A DNA stretch of 5,431 bases from Candidatus Aminicenantota bacterium (GTDB taxonomy: Bacteria; Acidobacteriota; Aminicenantia; Aminicenantales; UBA8522), in the NCBI GenBank assembly GCA_003524335.1, contig DQHV01000123.1:4966-10396 (forward strand). Reading direction: 5' to 3'. Below the pieces are notes generated by a model that was not told the DNA's origin, did no database searches, and saw nothing but the letters and a program-made list of their open reading frames with translations. Positions 1 to 5,431 of this stretch are shown here, piece after piece. A program made the translations under genes and the position numbers. Each line of letters starts with the position of its first letter. Position 1 is the first letter of the stretch.

Positions 1-64
1 AGGAAGTCCGTGGACGACTGAGCGGGCATGGTTTCTCGACTGAAAGGAGAGAAGAGAGTAGGAA

Positions 65-1291
65 TTGGCCAGACCGATCCTGATCGCGAACCGACTGAGC
101 GCTCCCCTCATCCTCGCCTCATCCTTGCTCCTTCTGACACCCTCTCCTGCGGCGCAGACCTCGACCGTCGAAGTCTATAACCTCCGCTCCTACACGCATC
201 CGACCCATACCCGGATCGTCGTCGACATCGGGAAGCTCAGGGAGTTCTCTTCGGCCGAGCTCAAAGACCCGGAACGCATTTACGTCGATATCTACCAGGC
301 CCGCCTGAACCCCATCCTGCTGGGCAAAACCTACGTCGCCCGGTGCGACTACATCAAAGAAGTCCGGATCGCCCAGAAGAACGCCACGACCGTCCGGGTC
401 GTCGCCGAGCTCGACCTGGCCAAGGTCGAACGCTACCAGGTCTTCCCCCTCTTCGACCCCTTCCGGGTCGTCATCGACATCTTTCCCAAGGAAACAGCGT
501 CGGCGCCGCCAACTGCTCCGCCCGGAGAGCAGACGCCGGCCGTGCCGGCGGAAAAGCCAGCCAAGCTTCCGGAGCCTACGGCCGAAGGCTACAGCATGGC
601 CCGGCAGCTCGGCCTTGGAATCCAAAGGGTCGTCCTCGACCCCGGGCACGGCGGCGAAGACCCGGGCGCGATCGGCAAGAAGGGCTTGAAGGAGAAGGAC
701 GTCGTCCTCGCCGTCGCTTCGGAGCTACGAACACTCCTGGCTGCCAAAGGGCTGGAGGTGGTCATGACGCGGGAATCGGACATCTACATCCCGCTCGAGA
801 ATCGGCCGGTCATCGCCAACCAGCAGAAGGCCGACCTGTTCATATCCATCCACGCCAACGCCAACCGCAACCGCAAGAAAAGGGGCGTCCAGGCATTCTA
901 TCTTAATTTCAGCCCCGACCCCCAGGTCAACGAGATCGCCGCTCTGGAGAACGCCACTTCCACCAAGAGGATAGGCGAGATGCAGGACACCCTCAAGAAG
1001 ATCGTCCAGAACAGCAAGATCCTGGAATCCCGCGACCTGGCTTATAAGATTCACGGGAATCTGGTAAAATTGTTATCTCAACATTATTCCGCCGTCGAGA
1101 GCCTGGGCGTGCGGGGCGGCCCTTTCTGGGTGCTCATCGGCGGCGAGATGCCCTCGGTCCTGGTCGAGATCTCGCACCTGAGCAACGCCCAGGAAGAGGA
1201 AAGGCTCAAGAGCCCCGCCTACCGGAGGCAGGTGGCCCTGGGTATCTATGAAGGCATCCTGGAATACATGCGCTCTTTGGGCAAAGGATAG
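65..1291 (+). CDS. Exported N-acetylmuramoyl-L-alanine amidase (AMIN + Amidase_3)
   Basis: This is a zinc-dependent peptidoglycan amidase of 408 residues that cleaves the bond between N-acetylmuramic acid and L-Ala of the stem peptide, outside the cytoplasmic membrane. Residues 1-30 look like a Sec signal peptide (basic start, hydrophobic stretch at 12-25, cleavage near SPAA). An AMIN-type beta domain spans about 35-140, a Pro/Ala-rich linker about 143-172, and Amidase_3 about 187-402. The predicted zinc ligands are H195 (DPGHGG), E210 (LKEKD) and H263 (SIHANA); the catalytic Glu is E368 (VLVEIS). The start is TTG because an in-frame TAG at 59-61 lies just upstream and no ATG follows for a long way. 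An AAAGGAGA at 43-50 lies 14 bases upstream, which is rather far. About 60 residues (280-340) separate the HANA and VEIS motifs; in AmiC-type enzymes this region holds a regulatory helix. The family call is firm; the biological role (daughter-cell separation or recycling) is inferred. Confidence 0.95.
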   Translation: MARPILIANRLSAPLILASSLLLLTPSPAAQTSTVEVYNLRSYTHPTHTRIVVDIGKLREFSSAELKDPERIYVDIYQARLNPILLGKTYVARCDYIKEVRIAQKNATTVRVVAELDLAKVERYQVFPLFDPFRVVIDIFPKETASAPPTAPPGEQTPAVPAEKPAKLPEPTAEGYSMARQLGLGIQRVVLDPGHGGEDPGAIGKKGLKEKDVVLAVASELRTLLAAKGLEVVMTRESDIYIPLENRPVIANQQKADLFISIHANANRNRKKRGVQAFYLNFSPDPQVNEIAALENATSTKRIGEMQDTLKKIVQNSKILESRDLAYKIHGNLVKLLSQHYSAVESLGVRGGPFWVLIGGEMPSVLVEISHLSNAQEEERLKSPAYRRQVALGIYEGILEYMRSLGKG

Positions 1292-1295
1292 ACAG

Positions 1296-2183
1296 ATGAA
1301 CAGACGCGATTTCATGAAAGACATGGCTCTTGGGGGCGTGCTCATGCGCTACGGTCCTTCGCTCCTGGCGCAGGCCAAGTCCAGCCCGGACCTGGCCATG
1401 GTCACGGGCGAATCCCCGGCCGCCATCACCAAGGAGGCGCTGGCGGCGCTCGGCGGGATGAAGCGCTTCATCGCCAAGGGCGACAAGGTCGTGATCAAGC
1501 CGAACATCGGCTGGGACCGGACGCCGGAGCTCGCGGCCACGACTAACCCCGAGGTCATCAAAACCCTCGTCGAGCTCTCCTTCGAGGCCGGGGCCAAAGA
1601 TGTTACGGTCATGGACAACACCACCAACCAAGCCCAGCGCTGCTATGCCCGCTCCGGGATCGCCGAAGCGGCCAAGGCGGCCGGGGCCAAAGTCCCATTC
1701 GTCAATGAGTTCCGCCTGAAGAAAATGGCCCTCAAGGGCGAGTGGCTTAAGGAATGGGAAGTCTTCACCGATTTCGTCGAGGCGGACAAACTCATCAATG
1801 TCCCCATCGCCAAGCACCACAGCCTGTGCCGGCTGACGATCGGCATGAAAAACTGGCTGGGCGCCATCGGCGGCGCCCGCAACCAGCTCCACCAGAAGCT
1901 CGACGAGGGCATGGTGGACCTGGCCGCTTTTTTCAAGCCCCAGCTCACCGTTCTCGACGCCTACAGGATTCTGACCCGCAACGGGCCCCAGGGCGGCCGG
2001 ACCTCCGACGTTAAACTCCAGAAGACGGTGGTGGCCAGCATCGACCCGGTGGCCGCGGATATGGTGGGCGCGGGCTTTTTCGAGATCCGGCCCGAGGAGC
2101 TGGCCTATCTCGGGATCGCCCAGAAGCGCGGGCTCGGACAGACCAACCTGGAGAAGCTGACTGTTGAAAAAAGAACGGTCTAA
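1296..2183 (+). CDS. DUF362 family protein with twin-arginine N-terminus
   Basis: This protein of 295 residues belongs to the DUF362 family, whose biochemical function is not established. Characteristic blocks are VVIKPNIGWDR at 65-75 followed by TTNPEVIKTLVE and EAGAKDVTVMDNT (to 109), then KLINVPIAKHHS (165-176) with IGMKNWLGAIGG (182-193), and ASIDPVAADMVGAGFF (247-262). ATG 1296 is preferred over an in-frame ATG at 1248 because AAGGA at 1284-1288 lies 7 bases upstream and the protein then begins MNRRDFMKD, a Tat-type motif. The following h-region is weak and interrupted by Arg18, so cleavage is uncertain. Some DUF362 proteins carry an attached ferredoxin domain; this one has none (only Cys116 and Cys178), while the overlapping downstream gene encodes a polyferredoxin. 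It lies 4 bases after the amidase stop, and its ribosome-binding site sits inside the end of the amidase gene. I infer an envelope redox role; the substrate is unknown. Confidence 0.93.
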   Translation: MNRRDFMKDMALGGVLMRYGPSLLAQAKSSPDLAMVTGESPAAITKEALAALGGMKRFIAKGDKVVIKPNIGWDRTPELAATTNPEVIKTLVELSFEAGAKDVTVMDNTTNQAQRCYARSGIAEAAKAAGAKVPFVNEFRLKKMALKGEWLKEWEVFTDFVEADKLINVPIAKHHSLCRLTIGMKNWLGAIGGARNQLHQKLDEGMVDLAAFFKPQLTVLDAYRILTRNGPQGGRTSDVKLQKTVVASIDPVAADMVGAGFFEIRPEELAYLGIAQKRGLGQTNLEKLTVEKRTV

Positions 2184-3786
2184 GAAATACCGGGCGCTTC
2201 AATTACTACGGATCATCACTCAGGCCGTCTTCTTCGGCCTCTTCCTCTACCTCCTGTTCAAGACCCATTTCACCGGCCAGGACTACATCGGCCGGGTGGA
2301 GGTCTTCTTCCATTTCGACCCGCTGCTGGCAATCGCGACGGCCATCGCCTCGAGAGTCCTGTTCGCCTCGTTCATCCTGGCCGGCGTGACACTCGTGGTC
2401 ACTCTTGTCGCCGGAAGATATGTCTGCGGCTGGGTCTGTCCGCTGGGCTCCGTGCACCAGTTCTTCTCGTTCGTTTTCAAGAAAGCCAAGCTCTTGAAGC
2501 CGCGGAAAGAAGAAAAAAGCGCCGGCCGACTGGCCTGGAAGTACTACATCTTGCTCGCCGTCCTCGTCGGCAGCCTCTTTACCGTCGATCTTGTAGGGAT
2601 CGCCGACCCGCTTTCTTTCCTCTACCGCTCCTTCGCCACCGGCATCATCCCCTGGTTCGCCCGCGCCGGCGCGGCCTTCATCGGCCTTCTCTACGGGCTC
2701 AAGCTCTCCTCGGCGGGAGACGCCGCCGCCCAATTCTTCGGCACGCTCTCCCTTAACCAAACATTCCAGCAGGGATTCTTCCTCAGCCTTCTCTTCCTCG
2801 GCGCCGTCCTCCTCAACATCTCCAAAGAGAGGTTCTGGTGCCGGTACCTTTGCCCGGCCGGGGCACTCCTCGGCCTTTTCTCCCGCTGGAACGTGGGCAA
2901 GGTCCGGGTCGACATGGATAAGTGCATCAAGTGCAACTTGTGCACTCTCCACTGCCAGACCCAGGCTAATCCTTATCCGAATGAGCAGTGGCGGAGCTCG
3001 GAGTGTGTGTATTGCTACACTTGCGCATCCATCTGTCCGACCAAGGCCGTCTATTTCCCGGTGAAGCGGACTCCCGAGAAGATTGCTTCCGTCAACCTCT
3101 CGAGACGCCGGCTGATTTTCACTTCGGCGCTGGCCGTCGTCGCTGCGCCATTCTTCAAGATCACACCGGCCGGGAAGCGGGCCGCGGCCAAGCTCATCCG
3201 GCCGCCGGGCGCGCTCCCCGAGCCGAAGTTTCTCCAGAAATGCGTGAAATGCAGCGAGTGCATGAAGGCCTGCCCGACCAACGGCCTGCAGCCGGCCCTT
3301 GACGAGGCCGGTCCGGAAGGGATCTGGACGCCGGTGCTCAAGCCCCGGATCGGCTATTGTGAGTACTACTGCTCGCTCTGCACGCAAGTCTGTCCGACCG
3401 GAGCCATCAAGGAACTGACTATCGAGGAGAAAATTAAAGTCAAAATCGGGTCGGCCTGGATCAACAAAGACCGCTGCATCCCCTATGCCCTCGGGCTGCC
3501 CTGCATCGTGTGCGAGGAGCACTGCCCGACCTCACCCAAGGCGATCAAGTTCGTCATGGTCGAAGCGAAACTCCCGGACGGCACGGTCGCGACCCAGAAG
3601 GCGCCGGTCATCGACCTCGACCTCTGCATCGGCTGCGGAATCTGTGAAACCAAATGCCCGGTCATGGACGACCCGGCGATCTACTGCACTAGCGTCGGCG
3701 AGGACCGCTCCGAGAAGAACCGCCTTCTTCTCGAGCTCATCCAGCCGGCCACGCTGACCGAGGAACCGAAAGATCCATATAAATAG
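2164..3786 (+). CDS. NapH-NapG-like fusion: polytopic membrane polyferredoxin
   Basis: This 540-residue protein joins two modules. The NapH-like part has membrane helices near 11-32, 57-84, 125-146 and 203-219, with a possible re-entrant or extra helix at 158-180. It has two CxxxCP motifs (C88/C92 and C226/C230) and two 4Fe-4S motifs (C254-C264 and C281-C291). A twin-arginine segment follows (SRRRLIF at 313-319, hydrophobic to 331). The NapG-like part has LIRPPGALPEPKF at 344-356 and four cluster motifs: C360-C370, C399-C410, C438/C447/C450/C454 and C488-C498. E. coli NapH and NapG are separate proteins that pass electrons from ubiquinol to the periplasmic side, so this fusion probably moves electrons from quinol across the membrane to an envelope partner. 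TTG 2164 is used because an in-frame TGA at 2158-2160 leaves only CTG 2161 or TTG 2164; GGAG at 2150-2153 lies 10 bases upstream. The 20-base overlap with the DUF362 gene suggests translational coupling. No nap catalytic genes are visible, so nitrate reduction cannot be claimed. Confidence 0.95.
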   Translation: MKKERSKKYRALQLLRIITQAVFFGLFLYLLFKTHFTGQDYIGRVEVFFHFDPLLAIATAIASRVLFASFILAGVTLVVTLVAGRYVCGWVCPLGSVHQFFSFVFKKAKLLKPRKEEKSAGRLAWKYYILLAVLVGSLFTVDLVGIADPLSFLYRSFATGIIPWFARAGAAFIGLLYGLKLSSAGDAAAQFFGTLSLNQTFQQGFFLSLLFLGAVLLNISKERFWCRYLCPAGALLGLFSRWNVGKVRVDMDKCIKCNLCTLHCQTQANPYPNEQWRSSECVYCYTCASICPTKAVYFPVKRTPEKIASVNLSRRRLIFTSALAVVAAPFFKITPAGKRAAAKLIRPPGALPEPKFLQKCVKCSECMKACPTNGLQPALDEAGPEGIWTPVLKPRIGYCEYYCSLCTQVCPTGAIKELTIEEKIKVKIGSAWINKDRCIPYALGLPCIVCEEHCPTSPKAIKFVMVEAKLPDGTVATQKAPVIDLDLCIGCGICETKCPVMDDPAIYCTSVGEDRSEKNRLLLELIQPATLTEEPKDPYK

Positions 3787-3848
3787 ATATCTTCTTTTCT
3801 AACCGCGTTGACCGGTTCCCATAATGCCCCATCGCAATCGGGAGAATT

Positions 3849-3877
3849 TTGACATCATGCCTGCGGTTGCATATAAA
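3849..3877 (+). promoter_or_regulatory. Near-consensus sigma70 promoter for the epimerase gene
   Basis: TTGACA (3849-3854) matches the -35 consensus perfectly. After exactly 17 bases, TATAAA (3872-3877) matches the -10 box at five of six positions. Transcription would start near 3883-3885, giving a leader of about 31-33 bases. It separates the epimerase from the upstream three-gene unit and excludes the ATG at 3877 as the translation start, because that codon would overlap the -10 box. Confidence 0.72.
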
Positions 3878-3903
3878 TGGGGATGCTCTTTGAGATCGTC
3901 GAG

Positions 3904-3911
3904 AAAGGAGG
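3904..3911 (+). promoter_or_regulatory. Strong Shine-Dalgarno site that sets the epimerase start
   Basis: AAAGGAGG lies 4 bases before ATG 3916 and 10 bases before ATG 3922. Either ATG gives a protein beginning (MA)MSRKNFLK. The earlier in-frame ATGs at 3877 and 3883 would place this site inside the coding region. Spacing alone slightly favours 3922; 3916 is used here as the longer choice. Confidence 0.75.
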
Positions 3912-3915
3912 CGTT

Positions 3916-5130
3916 ATGGCCATGTCGCGAAAGAATTTCCTGAAAATACTAGGGCTGGGATTCCTGTCTACGGGCGCGGGGAAAGGGCTCTCGAAGCCGG
4001 CCGCATCTCTCGAAAAAGCCAAGGCGGAAGCCTCGAAGCTCAAGATCACCGGAGTCGATATCTATGCCTTCGACATCCCGCTCATAGAGCCGTTCAAGAT
4101 CTCGATCGGGACGGTCTACGCGGCCAACGACGTGCTCGTCATGATCCATACCGACGCCGGCGTCGTCGGGCTCGGAGAGGCCTGCCCGTTTGCACCGATC
4201 ACGGGAGAGACCCAGGAGATGAACCTGGCCGCGGCCAAGGGACTGCGCGAGATCGTCCTCGGCAAGAGCCCCCTGGCCATCGAGAGCCTCGTCCACGGTT
4301 TCGGTCCCTTCCTCCACTCCAACCCGAGCGCAGTGGCCGCCTTCGACACGGCCCTCTACGACATCCTGGGGAAGGTCGCCGGGCTGCCGCTCTACAGGCT
4401 CTTCGGCGGGGACAAGCCCTCTTTCGGCACGGACATCACAACAGACCTTGACGAGCCCGAAAAGATGGCCGCCAAGGCCGCGGAGTTTGTCGGCCGCGGG
4501 TTCGATACGATTAAGATCAAGGTCGGCCAAGGCCAGGAGATCGACCTGCGGCGTCTCGAGGCCATCCGGCAGGCCATAGGCTACGAACGCAAGATCCGGA
4601 TCGACGCCAACCAAGGTTGGACGCCGCCCCTGGCCATCGATACGCTGAAGAAAATGGAGAAATTCCAGGTCCAGTTCGTCGAGCAGCCCGTCCTGGCTTC
4701 GGATCTGGCCGGGCTGAAGGCGGTCCATGCGGCCAGTCCCATCCCGGTGATGGCGGACGAAGCGCTCTTCTACCCAGCCGATGCCCTCAAACTCATCAAG
4801 GCCGAAGCCTGCGCCTACTTCAACATCAAGCTGATGAAGGCGGGGGGCCTCCTCAACATGATGAAGATCGCCCACCTCGCCGACGCCGCCAACATGCTCT
4901 GCATGGTGGGATGCATGATCGATTCGCGGCTCGGACTGACGGCCGCGGCCCACGTGGTCGCCTCGAACCGCAACATCGTCTTCGCCGACCTGGACGGACA
5001 TAATTCTCACACCATCGACCCGGTCGTCGGCGGTATGCTTTTCGAGAAAGGGCAGATCACGGTCCCCGAGCTGCCTGGCATCGGGGCGGACGTGGATCCG
5101 GCGTTCTTGAAGAAGCTTAAGAAAATTTAG
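3916..5130 (+). CDS. Enolase-superfamily dipeptide epimerase (MR/MLE-like), probably exported
   Basis: This protein of 404 residues belongs to the muconate-lactonizing/dipeptide-epimerase group of the enolase superfamily. The capping domain spans about 44-165, then the barrel. Catalytic features are KIK (K200, K202), Mg2+ ligands D230 (RIDAN), E256 (VEQP) and D281 (ADEA), and the opposite base K305 in NIKLMKAGG. The DLD motif at 358-360 matches the DxD that binds the dipeptide amino group in L-Ala-D/L-Glu epimerases, so I favour dipeptide epimerase over muconate cycloisomerase; exact specificity cannot be read from sequence. The N-terminus is unusual: SRKNFLK at 4-10, a hydrophobic stretch to about 18, then an Ala/Lys-rich linker before the enzyme fold at about 42. 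It resembles a Tat signal with RK in place of RR, whereas characterised family members are cytoplasmic. It has its own promoter and ends 5 bases from the converging gene. Confidence 0.94.
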   Translation: MAMSRKNFLKILGLGFLSTGAGKGLSKPAASLEKAKAEASKLKITGVDIYAFDIPLIEPFKISIGTVYAANDVLVMIHTDAGVVGLGEACPFAPITGETQEMNLAAAKGLREIVLGKSPLAIESLVHGFGPFLHSNPSAVAAFDTALYDILGKVAGLPLYRLFGGDKPSFGTDITTDLDEPEKMAAKAAEFVGRGFDTIKIKVGQGQEIDLRRLEAIRQAIGYERKIRIDANQGWTPPLAIDTLKKMEKFQVQFVEQPVLASDLAGLKAVHAASPIPVMADEALFYPADALKLIKAEACAYFNIKLMKAGGLLNMMKIAHLADAANMLCMVGCMIDSRLGLTAAAHVVASNRNIVFADLDGHNSHTIDPVVGGMLFEKGQITVPELPGIGADVDPAFLKKLKKI

Positions 5131-5152
5131 CCGCTTCAGACCAGCTTCTTCA
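5108..5152. repeat. 10-bp inverted repeat across the convergent gene ends
   Basis: TGAAGAAGCT (5108-5117) and AGCTTCTTCA (5143-5152) are perfect reverse complements separated by 25 bases that contain both stop codons. In RNA from either strand they could form a hairpin. No run of T follows the right arm, so this is not a standard intrinsic terminator. Part of the symmetry arises because both proteins end in a Leu-Lys-Lys-Leu stretch. A role as a shared transcription end is possible but unproven. Confidence 0.4.
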
Positions 5153-5431
5153 GCTCCTCGAGGATCCGGTCGATGTGGGCGTCGGTGTGGGCGGAAAAGA
5201 TCGAAGCCCGCAGCACGCCGCCGCTCGGCGCCCCAACGTACTTGGTGTAGGCGACGGCGATGCCGCGGTCCAGGAGCTCCTTCTGGACCTTCTTCATCTC
5301 GTCGGCCGATTGGAGCGTCCAGGTGACGATGGGCATCGGAGAGTCGCCGACATCGAACCCGAGCTGGCGCATCCCCTTCTTGATCCGGGCGACGTTGTGG
5401 CGCAGCTTTTCCCGCCATTCGGGGTGGCTCT
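5136..5431 (-). CDS. Alpha-oxoamine synthase (BioF/KBL-type), C-terminal part only
   Basis: This is a PLP-dependent enzyme of the alpha-oxoamine synthase group, which joins an acyl-CoA to an amino acid (8-amino-7-oxononanoate synthase, glycine C-acetyltransferase, serine palmitoyltransferase). The reading frame is open to the window edge and ends at TGA (5138-5136), giving 97 C-terminal residues of a family usually near 390-400. Visible residues include the C-terminal small domain: LGFDVGDSPMPIV, then an AYTKYVGAP segment and LRASIFSAHTDAHID. Arg74 of the visible part aligns with the arginine just before the SAAHT motif in E. coli KBL, which binds the substrate carboxylate. The PLP lysine lies outside the window, so the exact member cannot be chosen. 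The Met encoded at 5372 is internal. It converges on the epimerase with a 5-base gap. Confidence 0.88.
   Translation of the reverse strand, partial: SHPEWREKLRHNVARIKKGMRQLGFDVGDSPMPIVTWTLQSADEMKKVQKELLDRGIAVAYTKYVGAPSGGVLRASIFSAHTDAHIDRILEELKKLV

Noticed and set aside
1..21. Possible tail of an upstream gene ending RKSVDD then TGA
   Set aside because: Only six codons are visible and the other two frames are also open for some distance, so the frame and identity cannot be supported.
1248..1295. Earlier ATG for the DUF362 gene
   Set aside because: It would add 16 residues with no signal character, overlap the amidase, and hide the well-placed AAGGA site and the N-terminal RRDFMK motif.
2206..3522. 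Long open frame of 438 codons on the - strand opposite the NapH-NapG gene
   Set aside because: It is low-complexity, Glu/Gly/Arg-rich and opposite a gene with many conserved cysteine motifs; a shadow frame is the simplest explanation.
3801..3817. AACCG/CGGTT inverted repeat after the NapH-NapG gene as a terminator
   Set aside because: The stem is only 5 bp with a 7-base loop and no T-run follows on either strand.
3776..3879. Repeated CATATAAAT at 3776-3784 and 3870-3878 as direct repeats or operator sites
   Set aside because: The first copy includes the last codons and stop of the NapH-NapG gene and the second is the -10 region; nine AT-rich bases can match by chance.
3949..5418. Long open frame of 489 codons on the - strand opposite the epimerase
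   Set aside because: It is antisense to a gene with clear catalytic motifs, its translation is rich in Arg, Asp and Gly without recognisable domains, and it fits a GC-rich shadow frame.
1..5431. CRISPR arrays, tRNA or rRNA genes, insertion sequences
   Set aside because: No regularly spaced repeats, cloverleaf-like segments, transposase motifs or terminal inverted repeats were seen.

Overview
The window is GC-rich, gene-dense bacterial DNA with four complete genes on the + strand and one partial gene on the - strand. A signal-peptide AMIN/Amidase_3 protein, Tat-type N-termini and a NapH/NapG-like redox protein point to a diderm with anaerobic or respiratory metabolism. The high GC, TTG starts and this gene mix would fit an uncultivated lineage such as Aminicenantes or another Acidobacteriota-like group. 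That placement is an impression, not something the sequence proves.

Layout. Bases 1-64 hold no identifiable gene. Bases 65-1291 encode an exported N-acetylmuramoyl-L-alanine amidase (AMIN + Amidase_3). Four bases later, 1296-2183 encode a DUF362 protein with a twin-arginine N-terminus. It overlaps by 20 bases the next gene (2164-3786), a 540-residue membrane iron-sulfur protein that joins a NapH-like quinol-side module to a NapG-like polyferredoxin through an internal twin-arginine membrane segment. These three genes look like one transcription unit. A 129-base gap (3787-3915) carries a near-consensus sigma70 promoter (TTGACA, 17 bases, TATAAA). It drives an enolase-superfamily gene (3916-5130) that looks like a dipeptide epimerase with an export-type N-terminus. 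Five bases further on, converging from the other strand, is the C-terminal quarter of a PLP-dependent alpha-oxoamine synthase (BioF/KBL family), cut by the window edge. A perfect 10-bp inverted repeat spans the convergent stop codons.

How the genes may work together. The amidase and the epimerase could both act on cell-wall peptides: the first cuts stem peptides off muramic acid, and the family of the second acts on L-Ala-D-Glu type dipeptides. They are separated by what looks like an envelope redox module, in which a membrane quinol-to-periplasm electron conduit is translationally coupled to a DUF362 protein of unknown function. The most interesting points are this DUF362/NapH-NapG pair, the predicted Sec-plus-Tat assembly of the fusion, and the apparent export of an epimerase family that is normally cytoplasmic.
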